A stretch of DNA of 64,000 bases from assembly GCA_036401375.1 (NCBI GenBank), contig DASWVB010000033.1, positions 43,580 to 107,579 on the forward strand, given 5' to 3'. Both the position numbers and the translations under genes were made by a program. Numbering within the stretch: the first letter of the stretch is position 1; each line of letters begins with the position of its first letter. The stretch comes from DASWUZ01 sp036401375 (GTDB lineage Bacteria; Acidobacteriota; Terriglobia; Terriglobales; Acidobacteriaceae). Under the pieces are notes generated by a model. That model was not told the DNA's origin, made no database searches, and saw nothing but the letters and a program-made list of their open reading frames with translations. Shown here piece after piece: positions 7,814 through 16,146 of this stretch.

Positions 7814-8620
7814 TCAGTCGCTTGCGTTCCGGCCCTCTTCGAGCGCCACACGGTCGACGATCCGCTGCATCAGCACCACCCGGAACTTGACCCGACGGGC
7901 CACATCGGGAACGAACTCGGTGATGAAGTTGTCCAGCGGAACGGTCCCGATCGCAGTCCCGATCCTCTTGGCCGATGAACCGGGCCCAAGCTTCCTGCCG
8001 GGCACATAGAGGTCGTTGATCGCATCCCCGGCGATGGTCCCGAACACCGTCGCGTAGTTGAACATCGGTCTCCCGCTATCGCTCTGGGTCCAAACGGTCT
8101 GGTAAATGGCATGAGCGATCCGCCGCCGCGTGCTGGCGTTGGGCATGCGGTGATAATGAGGATCCTGGCCCATGATGGACGGGATGAGGAAAGTTCCCAG
8201 GAACTCACCCGTCAGACCTTCGGTGAAGACGACACCGGAATTTCTGCCAAACCCCTTCAGTCCGGGACCGTAGGCGGTGTCGGGATCGCTCGCCACGTTG
8301 ATCGCAGAGGTGCCCACGATGGTCAGCAGGTTAAATGGGTCGATGATGTTCCTTCCGGCCAGCAGCAGCTTCTCGCGAGGGGTCAGAGGATGAGAGGCAG
8401 CCGAGTCGATAAAGCGCTGGAACGCCGTGGTGGAGGGCTGACAACAGAGGCTTCCGCTCAAGGCCGCAGAAAAGTTTCCGGGACAGGCGGCGGGGGGTAC
8501 CGCAAGCTTGGGGGGTACAGCTGGCGCGTCGGGCAGCACGTCCTGGGCGAGCGCGCCGCTGGCTGACGGCAATGACAAGGCGGCGAACAGGACAGCAACG
8601 CGGCGAATCGCAATGGTCAT
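7814..8620 (-). CDS. Secreted protein of unknown function
   Basis: 268 residues with a signal peptide ending LPSASGALAQ (residues 1-25). Two cysteines sit close together in GSLCCQPS near residue 58. The middle contains a Gly-rich SDPDTAYGPGLKGFGRN segment and MGQDPHYHRMPN, and the C-terminus is amphipathic with KFRVVLMQRIVDRV. The combination of AYGPGxKGFGxR and QDPxYxR motifs occurs in a family common in Acidobacteria and predicted to be in the outer membrane or periplasm. I do not recognise a function. It is convergent with 7258-7662 and divergent from 8910-9933 across a 290-nt spacer in which I see nothing specific. Confidence 0.65.
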   Translation of the reverse strand: MTIAIRRVAVLFAALSLPSASGALAQDVLPDAPAVPPKLAVPPAACPGNFSAALSGSLCCQPSTTAFQRFIDSAASHPLTPREKLLLAGRNIIDPFNLLTIVGTSAINVASDPDTAYGPGLKGFGRNSGVVFTEGLTGEFLGTFLIPSIMGQDPHYHRMPNASTRRRIAHAIYQTVWTQSDSGRPMFNYATVFGTIAGDAINDLYVPGRKLGPGSSAKRIGTAIGTVPLDNFITEFVPDVARRVKFRVVLMQRIVDRVALEEGRNASD

Positions 8621-8909
8621 GTTGTCAGCAAGGATGAAGATCGGGCATGATGCTTCCGGCCACGGCTCTCTATCGGGTTACAGGATTCAGTCTAGTCAAT
8701 TGCGGACTGCGGCATTCTGGGAAGACGTCAGCCGCATTACGAAAGTTCAAAAGCTCACGGCTCGAGGGACACAGGTCTTAGAGGTGGCGTCCCGGGCACC
8801 CGTTCCGTCCATTGTCGGTGGCCGAGGTTGACCGCCGTCGCTTGGCCGCCGAAGATTGCCTGGAGCGCTGTGCGGTCTTTAGTCCGCGCTCGTGCAGAAG
8901 GAGACAGGC

Positions 8910-9143
8910 ATGGCAGAGGACATTGGTTCGAAGGCGAAAAGCCGGTTCGAGGAGTTTGGCCGCAAGGTGGATGGTACCGTCAGCGAAACCCTGCCGCGCG
9001 TCGAAGAAGAGGTGAAGAAGGTGATCGCCTACCTCAATGATGAAGTGGTACCCCAGGTGCGGCGCAACTCCTCGGAGGCACTGCGCGTCGCCTCAGAGCA
9101 TCTGACGCGGCTGGCCGAACACCTGGATCGCCGGCGTGGCTGA
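8910..9143 (+). CDS. Small coiled-coil protein coupled to rlpA
   Basis: 77 residues. The ATG at 8910 has AGAAGGAG (8895-8902) 7 nt upstream. The protein is almost entirely helical and highly charged, with heptad-like spacing (GSKAKSRFEEFGRKVDG, EEEVKKVIAYLNDEVVPQVR, SEHLTRLAEHLDRR). It has no signal peptide, so it is probably cytoplasmic. Its stop overlaps the GTG of the RlpA gene by 8 nt, so the two are translationally coupled. No family assigned. Confidence 0.6.
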   Translation: MAEDIGSKAKSRFEEFGRKVDGTVSETLPRVEEEVKKVIAYLNDEVVPQVRRNSSEALRVASEHLTRLAEHLDRRRG

Positions 9144-9933
9144 ACGCAGCAGGGCGCTCTCTGCCGGACTCATGGCTTCTCCACTGCTGGCGCTCGCGCT
9201 GAGCGGCTGCGGACATCGTCAGCAGGTGAGCTATGCTCCCGCTCCACCGCTCGTCCCGGCGTCCGCAGCCTCAAGCTCAGAGTTGCCTTCTGTGGCATCG
9301 AGCCGTCCTCAGCGTGGTGAGAGCGCCGCACCGATCTCGACCGCCGCAGACTCCGGGCTCGATGCCGAGTTCGTAGCCACCCATAGACCCATCTACACCG
9401 AGACGGGGCTGGCCAGCTGGTACGGGCCGCCGTATCACAACCACCGCGGGGCGAATGGGGAGATCTTTAATCAGGACGCAATGACCGCGGCCCACCGCAC
9501 GCTTCCGATGAATTCGCTCATCCGCGCCACCAACCTGCAGACCGGACAATCGGCGATCGTACGCATCACCGACCGCGGGCCGTTCGTGGGGGACCGCTTC
9601 CTCGATCTTTCCGTCGCCTCTGCCAAGGCCGTTGGAGTGTGGCTGCCAGGCACAGCCCAGGTGCGGATCGACGTCTACCAGGCGCCCCGGCCGATCGAGA
9701 GCGGCGGCCGGTGGTGTGTGCAGGTGGGCGCCTTTGACAGCGGCCACAAATCGACCGAGCTGATGCACCATCTTGAGAAGAAATATACGACGGCAAACGT
9801 CATCGAATTTACCGGGCCGACAGGACACTGGGTTCGCATCCGACCTGCCAATGACGACAAGGACAGGGCCATCGAGATCGTGTCGCAGTTGAAGCCGCAG
9901 CAGGGCAGGGCCTACCTGGTCCGCCTGGACTGA
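9136..9933 (+). CDS. rlpA: RlpA-like septal lipoprotein (DPBB + SPOR)
   Basis: 265 residues. RlpA proteins are outer-membrane lipoproteins that bind denuded septal peptidoglycan; some cleave it as lytic transglycosylases. A lipoprotein signal ends LALALSGC (lipobox Cys near residue 25). A Pro/Ala/Ser-rich linker leads to the double-psi beta-barrel: GLASWYGPPYHNHRGANGE, then AAHRTLPMNS and ITDRGPFVGDRFLDLS, with the conserved H and D of catalytic RlpA. A C-terminal SPOR domain (about 190-262) begins WCVQVGAFDS. The start is GTG at 9136, overlapping the coiled-coil gene upstream. The domain order is the standard one for the family. Confidence 0.9.
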   Translation: MAERSRALSAGLMASPLLALALSGCGHRQQVSYAPAPPLVPASAASSSELPSVASSRPQRGESAAPISTAADSGLDAEFVATHRPIYTETGLASWYGPPYHNHRGANGEIFNQDAMTAAHRTLPMNSLIRATNLQTGQSAIVRITDRGPFVGDRFLDLSVASAKAVGVWLPGTAQVRIDVYQAPRPIESGGRWCVQVGAFDSGHKSTELMHHLEKKYTTANVIEFTGPTGHWVRIRPANDDKDRAIEIVSQLKPQQGRAYLVRLD

Positions 9934-10073
9934 GTCTCAGGCCTTCGCTTCGGTTCTATCCTTCCCCGACACCGCGACCCTCCACATCAGAAGGCTGAGA
10001 TCGACGCGGGGAACAAACTTATTAGCTCTTCCGTAAAGGAAAAAGCGCACATTTCTGGCCCCGGAGATCTCTT

Positions 10074-11087
10074 TTGAGCAGCCAACTTCACACTCCCTAC
10101 GCCATTGAAGCTCGCGACCTGGTCAAGACCTATCCCAACAAGGTGCGGGCCCTCGACGGGCTTACTTTCTCCGTTCAGACAGGGGTGATCTTCGCCCTGC
10201 TGGGACCGAACGGAGCAGGCAAGTCAACCACCGTAAAAATACTGAACACCCTCTCCCGAGCGGACTCAGGCACGGCACGCGTGTCCGGCTTCGACGTAAA
10301 GCGCGATGCGGGCCGAGTGCGCTTTGCCATCGGCTGCGTAGCACAGAAGCCGGGCAGCGACCTGGCTGCGAGCGGCCGCGAAAACCTGACGCTGCAGGGC
10401 AAGATCTACGGCATTGCAGGTTCGGCGCTGAAGCAGCGCGTCGGCGAACTGCTTGAGCGTTTCAACCTTGCCGATGCGGCTGACAGGATGGTCCGCACCT
10501 ACTCCGGCGGCATGCAGCGAAAGCTTGACATCGCGATGGGGCTGATTCATCGCCCTCACGTTCTCTTCCTGGACGAGCCGACGACAGGCCTCGACCCTGA
10601 GGCCCGTGCTGAGATGTGGGACGAGGTAGCCCGCCTGGCGTCAGAGGGGCTGACGGTCCTGCTGACCACCCATTACCTCGAGGAAGCGGACCGCCTTGCC
10701 AGCCGCGTGGCTATCGTCGACCGCGGCAAGGTAGTTGTCGAGGGGACGCCAGAGCAGCTCAAAGGGGAGCTCTTCGGGGATGCGGTCCAGATCGATCTTC
10801 TCGAGCTTGCGACCGACGGCAGGGCGGGCGAAGTGCTCGGCCGCCTGGAGGGCATCAGCGAGGTCTCGATCCAAGGGCCTTCCATTCGGGCGCGCGCTCA
10901 ACTGGGCGCCACGGCGGTTCCATCGATGCTGGCTGCACTGGAAAGCAGCGGCCTCCGGGTAGCCTCCGTACGCGTCAACCGTCCCTCGCTCGACGACGTC
11001 TATCTGCGCTATACCGGTCGCAGTTTCAGCCAGGCAGAGAGCCAGAACGGCAACGGCAACGGATCCCACAGGGGAGGTGGTCGATGA
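10074..11087 (+). CDS. ABC transporter ATP-binding protein, DrrA/ABC-2 type
   Basis: 337 residues. Walker A GPNGAGKS (about 43-50), signature YSGGMQRK, Walker B VLFLDEPTTGLDPEAR and the H-loop TTHYLEE are intact. After residue 220 comes the C-terminal domain typical of DrrA-type drug or polyketide exporters (FGDAVQIDLLEL.. to SLDDVYLRYTGRSF). The start is TTG at 10074, with GGAGA 6 nt upstream. Its stop overlaps the permease ATG in an ATGA junction, so the pair forms a two-gene exporter. Substrate unknown; the family exports hydrophobic drugs, polysaccharides or lipids. Confidence 0.9.
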   Translation: MSSQLHTPYAIEARDLVKTYPNKVRALDGLTFSVQTGVIFALLGPNGAGKSTTVKILNTLSRADSGTARVSGFDVKRDAGRVRFAIGCVAQKPGSDLAASGRENLTLQGKIYGIAGSALKQRVGELLERFNLADAADRMVRTYSGGMQRKLDIAMGLIHRPHVLFLDEPTTGLDPEARAEMWDEVARLASEGLTVLLTTHYLEEADRLASRVAIVDRGKVVVEGTPEQLKGELFGDAVQIDLLELATDGRAGEVLGRLEGISEVSIQGPSIRARAQLGATAVPSMLAALESSGLRVASVRVNRPSLDDVYLRYTGRSFSQAESQNGNGNGSHRGGGR

Positions 11088-11857
11088 AGGTACTCACTCA
11101 TTCCATCTGGATCGCCGGCAGGCAGATACGCTCGCTCATTCGCCAACCCTTTTACATCGCCTTTACCCTGGTGCAGCCGATCGTCTGGCTGCTGCTCTAC
11201 GGCCAGCTCTTCAAACGCGTGGTGGAGCTGCCGGGGTTCAACGCGTCCTCGTACATCACCTTTCTCACACCTGGGGTGGTCGTGATGACGGCACTCTTCT
11301 CGGGGGGATGGCAGGGCATGGGCATCATCTCGGAGATGGAGCGCGGGGTACTGGATCGCTTCCTCGTCTCCCCGGTCAGCCGGGTCGCGTTGATCGCCGG
11401 GCGGCTGCTTTCGATGGCGACGATCACCGTCATCCAGTCCTTCATCCTGCTGACGCTGGGCTATATCATGGGTGCACGTTTCGCGGGCGGCCTGGTCGGC
11501 ATCCTGGTCCTGCTCCTGAGCTCGATCCTGGTCTCAACGCCTATTGCGGCGCTGTCAAACGCCCTGGCGCTTGCAGTGCGCAAGGAAGAGTCGGTGATCG
11601 GGGCCTCGAACTTTCTGCTGCTGCCGCTCACCTTTCTTTCGCCTGTCTTCATGGCCAGGAACGTCATGCCGCCGTGGATTCGCAGCGCAGCCCGCTTCAA
11701 CCCGGTCAACTGGAGTGTGACGGCGGCGCGGGCCGCACTCGCAGGGCATACGGACTGGGGATTTGTGCTGCTAAGGCTCAGCCTCCTGGTCCTGTTTGGA
11801 GTGTTTGCCGCGGGGATTGCGACACGCGCCTTCCGCTCCTATCAGAACTCGGTTTAA
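11084..11857 (+). CDS. ABC-2 type permease, DrrB-like
   Basis: 257 residues from the ATG overlapping the ATPase stop; GGGGAGG is just upstream. Six membrane spans are visible: PFYIAFTLVQPIVWLLLYG, the FLTPGVVVMTALF segment, TITVIQSFILLTLGYIMG, GILVLLLSSILVSTPIAAL, NFLLLPLTFLSPVF and a C-terminal LLVLFGVFAAGIA. The conserved ABC-2 segment is ERGVLDRFLVSPVSR, and FLSPVFMARNVMPPWIR precedes the last loop. It is the membrane half of the preceding ATPase. The domain is complete and has the usual length (about 255). Confidence 0.9.
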   Translation: MKVLTHSIWIAGRQIRSLIRQPFYIAFTLVQPIVWLLLYGQLFKRVVELPGFNASSYITFLTPGVVVMTALFSGGWQGMGIISEMERGVLDRFLVSPVSRVALIAGRLLSMATITVIQSFILLTLGYIMGARFAGGLVGILVLLLSSILVSTPIAALSNALALAVRKEESVIGASNFLLLPLTFLSPVFMARNVMPPWIRSAARFNPVNWSVTAARAALAGHTDWGFVLLRLSLLVLFGVFAAGIATRAFRSYQNSV

Positions 11858-11997
11858 CCGGCTTCCACAGCGCAGAGCGGGAGGGCAGTGCGGGAGGGCA
11901 GAGCGGGAGGGCAGAGCAGGCCTCACACGGAACCGAAGAGGCGCGCGCAGCGTACCTTTATCAGAAGCATCGCAGCTCTTCGAGGGAGGTGTTGGCC

Positions 11998-12558
11998 GTG
12001 TCGACCTATCCAGCAATCTACGCCGCAAATATGACGGACCAGCAGCGCGCGGTGTACTACGCCGAGCTCTCCGTCGTGCAGAAGGATGAGGTGCTGGGCG
12101 TACTGCTTGCCGTCTTCCTCGGTACCTTTGGCGCTCACCACTTCTACATGCGCCGCACGGGGCTGGGCATCCTCTACTGCATCCTGAGTGTGACTGGTTT
12201 TTCGACGGTCGCGGGATTTGTCGAGGCATTCTTCATGCCTGAACGCATCAGGCGCTTCAACGCCGCACAAGCCGCGGCGATCGCCAACAGCCTGGGCTTT
12301 CATGGAGTGAACGTCGCTGCGAGCGGCTGTAGTCCAGGTGGTAGCGGCTACCCCGGCCAGCCGCCCTCAAGCCAGCCGCCCCAACCTGCCGGATACGCGC
12401 AGCCCGGCTACGGCGCGACCCCGGCCTGGGGAGCGCCCGCCGTTCCCGTCCCTGCGCTTGATGCCGCTACTCCTGCCCTGTGTTCCTCCTGCCAGGCTCC
12501 GCTCGCCGCGGGGGTCAATTTCTGCTCCCGCTGCGGGACAGCCGTGCAGGGCACCTAG
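11998..12558 (+). CDS. TM2 domain protein with C-terminal zinc ribbon
   Basis: 186 residues from the GTG at 11998, with GAGGGAGG 8 nt upstream. The TM2 domain (about 30-85) is clear: LGVLLAVFLGTFGAHHFYMRR, then LGILYCILSVTGFSTVAGFVEAFFM, with the family's G.fGaHrFY motif between the spans. A Pro/Gly/Gln-rich low-complexity linker follows (about 110-155), then a zinc ribbon with CSSC and CSRC pairs at the C-terminus. TM2 proteins have no settled bacterial function. The same parts in the opposite order appear in the protein at 3909. Confidence 0.8.
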   Translation: MSTYPAIYAANMTDQQRAVYYAELSVVQKDEVLGVLLAVFLGTFGAHHFYMRRTGLGILYCILSVTGFSTVAGFVEAFFMPERIRRFNAAQAAAIANSLGFHGVNVAASGCSPGGSGYPGQPPSSQPPQPAGYAQPGYGATPAWGAPAVPVPALDAATPALCSSCQAPLAAGVNFCSRCGTAVQGT

Positions 12559-12694
12559 CGCAATGAGGCTCCGTCCTGGAGTCAGCAAGCTGCGGTAGCC
12601 GACCGCCCCGTCTTCGATGCGAGGCTGGACAGGGCACCCATCCAGAATCTCGTCGCGCGGACGCGGGGAAGGCGCCCGCCCATGCGGCCAGCAC

Positions 12695-13630
12695 CTACAT
12701 GTTGGTATGGCCGGCTCGCATGTCTTCGTTGAAGGCCGGTTTGGTCACCGCGATGGCAGCAGCGAGCTGCGCTTTGAACTGGTCAGCACGCTCCATCAGC
12801 TTCTCTGTGGCGGCCGCAAAATCGCCGCTCAGGGTCAGCAGCCCCTGCGCTTCCAGCCTCGCCGCTGCCGACTGCAGAACGTCTTCGGTGGTGTTCAGGT
12901 ACTGAGCGTCGCGCGGGTCCGCAATCCAGACAGGCTCGCGGTCGCCGAGCACGCCTGACAGCCAATAGATACGGCAGGCGATAAAGCTCTCACGCTCCTG
13001 GTCCGTGGTGTCGGCGAAGAAGAACTTCTTCTGCCAGCGGCTGTAATAGCGCGTGGTTACGGGGACAGGCTGCCGGTTGCCGCTCTTGAGCAGCTCCAAC
13101 TGCCCCTGGTCGAGCGTCTTGCGAATCGCGTTGTAGATAAAGCTCTCGGCGTAAGGCTGCTCAGGCGCGGCGACGATCTCGGCAAACGTCACGGTCATAC
13201 TCGCGGAGATCTTGGCGTGGAGCACCGAGGGGCTGCTTCCGTCCTCGAGATGCATCACGCCGTGCACGATGTAGGTATCCGCTCCCGTAGTCGAGCGATG
13301 GAAGGGCCAGGCGAAGTCGCTGAAGCTGACAGGAATGCCGGCGAGGGTGACATAGGCATCCGGCCGGGGATTGCGCAGACGTTTCGCAGACTGCTGCAGG
13401 TGCGCTGTCATCGCCGGCAGCAGACCCTCAGTATGGAAGTCGAAGGCATCGCTGAGTTCGAGCTTGAGGGTGTGAGCCGGGGTGGCGTCTGTGGTGAGCG
13501 CAAGCTGAAACTGGGCGGTGGGCTGCCCGTTGAAGTCCACTCCGGCGTCGTTGGACAAGACCACGAGGCCGGCGTCGCGCGCCGCATTGCCTATCGCGGT
13601 AGTAAGTGAAGTCTGCAGTTGCGTGCTCAT
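12695..13630 (-). CDS. Conserved protein of unknown function
   Basis: 311 residues from the ATG at 13628. The frame stays open to 13774, but the extra 48 codons run into a large inverted repeat and look non-coding. There is no signal peptide or membrane span. The N-terminal part is amphipathic and alternates polar and hydrophobic residues (LKLELSDAFDFH). The middle contains SFSDFAWPFHRS and a beta-rich stretch, and the C-terminal part is helical (AAATEKLMERADQFKAQL). Codon use and composition look like a real gene. I do not recognise the family. It is convergent with the TM2 gene across 136 nt. Confidence 0.55.
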   Translation of the reverse strand: MSTQLQTSLTTAIGNAARDAGLVVLSNDAGVDFNGQPTAQFQLALTTDATPAHTLKLELSDAFDFHTEGLLPAMTAHLQQSAKRLRNPRPDAYVTLAGIPVSFSDFAWPFHRSTTGADTYIVHGVMHLEDGSSPSVLHAKISASMTVTFAEIVAAPEQPYAESFIYNAIRKTLDQGQLELLKSGNRQPVPVTTRYYSRWQKKFFFADTTDQERESFIACRIYWLSGVLGDREPVWIADPRDAQYLNTTEDVLQSAAARLEAQGLLTLSGDFAAATEKLMERADQFKAQLAAAIAVTKPAFNEDMRAGHTNM

Positions 13631-13692
13631 TGAACTTTCGATGACCGGTACCCGCTCACCCAAGGTACCACCCCGGGGTAGAAATGGAGACT

Positions 13693-13848
13693 CACTCATG
13701 GCGAGGGTGCTGCCATGAATGGGGCACCCAGATGTTGTACGGCGCATCAGAACGCACCGGGCACCCTGGGGCACTTACGGCAGCCGTACATGTCTAGTGC
13801 AGGTCGGTTGCGGGTGCCCCATTCATCGCGGCACCTGCGCCATGAGTG
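13693..13848. repeat. 156-nt nested inverted repeat (MITE/REP-like)
   Basis: The outer arms 13693-13729 and 13812-13848 match in 33 of 37 positions as reverse complements. They include perfect blocks CACTCATGGCG/CGCCATGAGTG and ATGAATGGGGCACCC/GGGTGCCCCATTCAT. Inside the 82-nt loop, TGTACGGC (13736) and GCCGTACA (13783) form a second stem. The element lies between a frameshifted gene and an unknown gene and has no coding capacity. It has the size and form of a non-autonomous palindromic element; no transposase or target duplication was identified. Confidence 0.65.
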
Positions 13849-13908
13849 GGTCTCATGCGGAGCATCCATTCTCACCCCGACCCCACAAGCGATCACCGGG
13901 ACAGCAGC

Positions 13909-15095
13909 TCACAGGGCCCGCCCCGCCGCGGCCCCGGACGCCCAGGCCCACTGGAAGTTGAAGCCTCCCAGGTGACCGGTCACGTCGACCACCTCGCCGA
14001 TGAAGTGGAGCCCGGGCACACGCCTGGCCTCCATAGTCTGCGCGGAGAGCTCAGCGGTATCGACTCCTCCGGCCGTCACCTCCGCCTTGTCGTAACCCTC
14101 GGTGTCCGCAGGGGTGAACTCCCAGCTATGCAGCTGCTGCTCGAGCGCTGCGATGCCGCGGTTGGTCCAGTCCTGCGGATGGCCAGTTCCAGCAAACGAT
14201 CGATCAACCGATGGGCGAGCGCGGCGGTTTCGTGGCTGCGGAGGGAAGCCCGGGCAGCCGCATCATCGCGCCGCATCGACGAACCCATCAGCGGTCCGAA
14301 CAGATCAAGTCCCGGAGCCCAGTCGATCGCGACCGCCACCCCGGGCCTCCAGTAGGAGGAGATCTGCAGGATCGCCGGGCCGCTGAGTCCGCGATGAGTG
14401 ACGAGTAGCTTCTCGAGGAACCGTCGTCTCCCAATCGCGACCTCTACCCTGGCCGAGACGCCGGCGAGGTCGCAGATGCCGCCCTGGTCAGCCCCGTCCA
14501 GCAGCAGGGGAACAAGCGCCGGCCGGCACTCGACGATCTTGAGGCCAAACTGGCGCGCTATGTCGTAGCCAAAGGAGGTAGCACCCATCTTCGCGATCGA
14601 CAATCCCCCGGTAGCAATGACCAGCTTCTCCGCTTTGAAGCTCGCCTCGTCAGAGTAAAGGGTGAAGCCCTCATCCGTCTGCTCGACCGAGGTTATCGCC
14701 GTGCGCAGCACGACATCGACTCCCGCTTCGGCGCACTCGGCGAGCAGCATGGCCACGATCTGCCGGGCGGAGCCGTCGCAGAAGAGCTGCCCGAGTGTCT
14801 TCTCGTGATACGCGATGCCATGGCTCTCCACCAGGGCAATGAAGTCGGCAGGCGTATACCGTGCAAGCGCCGACTTGGCGAAGTGCGGGTTGCCGGAGAG
14901 GAAGTCCTGGGGCCCGCAGTAAAGGTTAGTGAAGTTGCAGCGCCCGCCACCCGAGATGAGAATCTTCTTGCCCGGCCGGTCGGCGTGATCGAGCACCGCG
15001 ACGCGGCGTCCCCGCCGGCCCGCCTCGATCGCACAAAAGAGGCCAGCCGCGCCAGCTCCGACGATGATCGCGTCGTAAGTAGAGGGCCGCTTCAC
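13909..15095 (-). pseudogene. YhiN/HI0933-family flavoprotein, frameshifted
   Basis: This is a NAD(P)/FAD-dependent oxidoreductase of the BaiN/YhiN family. The FAD site is intact: YDAIIVGAGAAGLFCAIEAG (GxGxxG) and KKILISGGGRCNFTN. From the GTG at 15093-15095 the frame is good to about 14180, then goes out of phase and stops at 14076. The expected C-terminus continues in another minus-strand frame (PQDWTNRGIAALEQQL, EGYDKAEVTAGGVDT, GEVVDVTGHLGGFNFQWA, stop 13909-13911). Total length is 1187 nt, one short of 396 codons, so a single base is missing near 14177-14180. The result is either a recent pseudogene or a base-calling error. The joined product would be 395 aa, the normal family length. 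Confidence 0.8.
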
Positions 15096-15237
15096 TCCAT
15101 GCCGGTCCTGGTGGAGCAGGAAGAACGCCCACCTGAATGCCCGCTTCGTGACTGCGCGCCCAGCCTATCCCGCTCGTCACCGAAGAGGCCGTCGCCGAGC
15201 TCATTTGAAAGGCCGGGAGATCTGCATTCGGCTTGTG

Positions 15238-15939
15238 TCATGCGGACCGCGCGGCCGCTGGAGCCGGGTATTTCTGCTCGCCTTGGGGGTGCATCCGCAG
15301 CCGGCGCTCCATGCCCTCGATCATGCTCGCGGCCAACGCAAGCGGCAGGCCCACTACGTTGAAGTAGCAGCCCTGCACCCGGGGAATCCAGCGCGCTGCG
15401 TAGCCCTGGATGGCATACGCTCCGGCCTTGTCCATCGGCTCGCCGGTGCCGATGTATGCCGCGATCTCCTCCGCGGAGGGAGTCAGCATCGTGACGCAGG
15501 TGACCTCGACGGCCACCTCGGTGGCAAGGCGCGAAACAACGCAGACGCCGGTCATGACCTGGTGGGTCGCGCCGGCCAGCAGGTCGAGCATGCGTGCTGC
15601 GTCGGCTGCATCGGCTGGTTTGCCCAGCACCTCCGCCCCGGTTTGAGGGCTGGTGACGACGATCGTGTCTGCTCCGAGGACTACCAGTTCTCCGACTATG
15701 ACCTCTTCTGAAGTTTGCCCGTGCAGGCCGGCTGAGTCCGGCGCTGCGTCGAGTGCTCGAGCCTGCAGCAATGCGAACACCGCTTCCGCCTTCTCCCGCG
15801 CCAGCCGCGCGCAATAGGGGATGGGCTGCTCGTTTGCGTTGCGCGCCTCAGCTATTGCGGAGGCACAGACCTCAAAGCGAAAGCCTGCCTGGGTAAGCAG
15901 TTCGGCGCGGCGGGGCGAGGCTGAGGCAAGGATGAGCAT
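15238..15939 (-). CDS. maf: Maf family nucleoside triphosphate pyrophosphatase
   Basis: 233 residues. Maf proteins hydrolyse non-canonical or dTTP/UTP-type nucleotides to monophosphates and are linked to septum control. N-terminal ILASASPRRAELLTQAG is the family signature. The catalytic LGADTIVV is near residue 88, the VLGKPADAADAARML motif follows, and GEPMDKAGAYAIQGYAARWI is near 170. An insertion (about 55-75, ARALDAAPDSAGLHGQ) makes it longer than the usual 190-200 residues, and the Pro/Ala tail is also extra. ATG start at 15937-15939. Confidence 0.92.
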   Translation of the reverse strand: MLILASASPRRAELLTQAGFRFEVCASAIAEARNANEQPIPYCARLAREKAEAVFALLQARALDAAPDSAGLHGQTSEEVIVGELVVLGADTIVVTSPQTGAEVLGKPADAADAARMLDLLAGATHQVMTGVCVVSRLATEVAVEVTCVTMLTPSAEEIAAYIGTGEPMDKAGAYAIQGYAARWIPRVQGCYFNVVGLPLALAASMIEGMERRLRMHPQGEQKYPAPAAARSA

Positions 15940-15960
15940 GCTGCTTCATTATGGCAAAGA

Positions 15961-16125
15961 CCTGGGCCACGAAAGTTTCCAGCGCTCCTGCCGAGTAGCA
16001 GTGCCGGGCTGCCCAGCAAAGAAGTTCAAGCCGGGTGCCCCAGGGTCTCGCACTCGACGCCTGGGATCAGATGACACGACCAAGCAGAAGGGCTCCCGCA
16101 CGAGCAAAGGGTTTCGTCGCCCGGG
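15961..16125. repeat. Imperfect palindromic element with a GGGTGCCCC core
   Basis: CCTGGGCCACGAAA (15961-15974) and TTTCGTCGCCCGGG (16112-16125) match as reverse complements in 12 of 14 positions. Between them lies GGGTGCCCCAGGG at 16033, sharing the GGGTGCCCC word of the element at 13693-13848. It fills most of the 206-nt space between maf and the peptidase gene. Probably a decayed relative of the same repeat type. Confidence 0.4.
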
Positions 16126-16146
16126 CCAAAGCCAGCGGGCTTGAAA

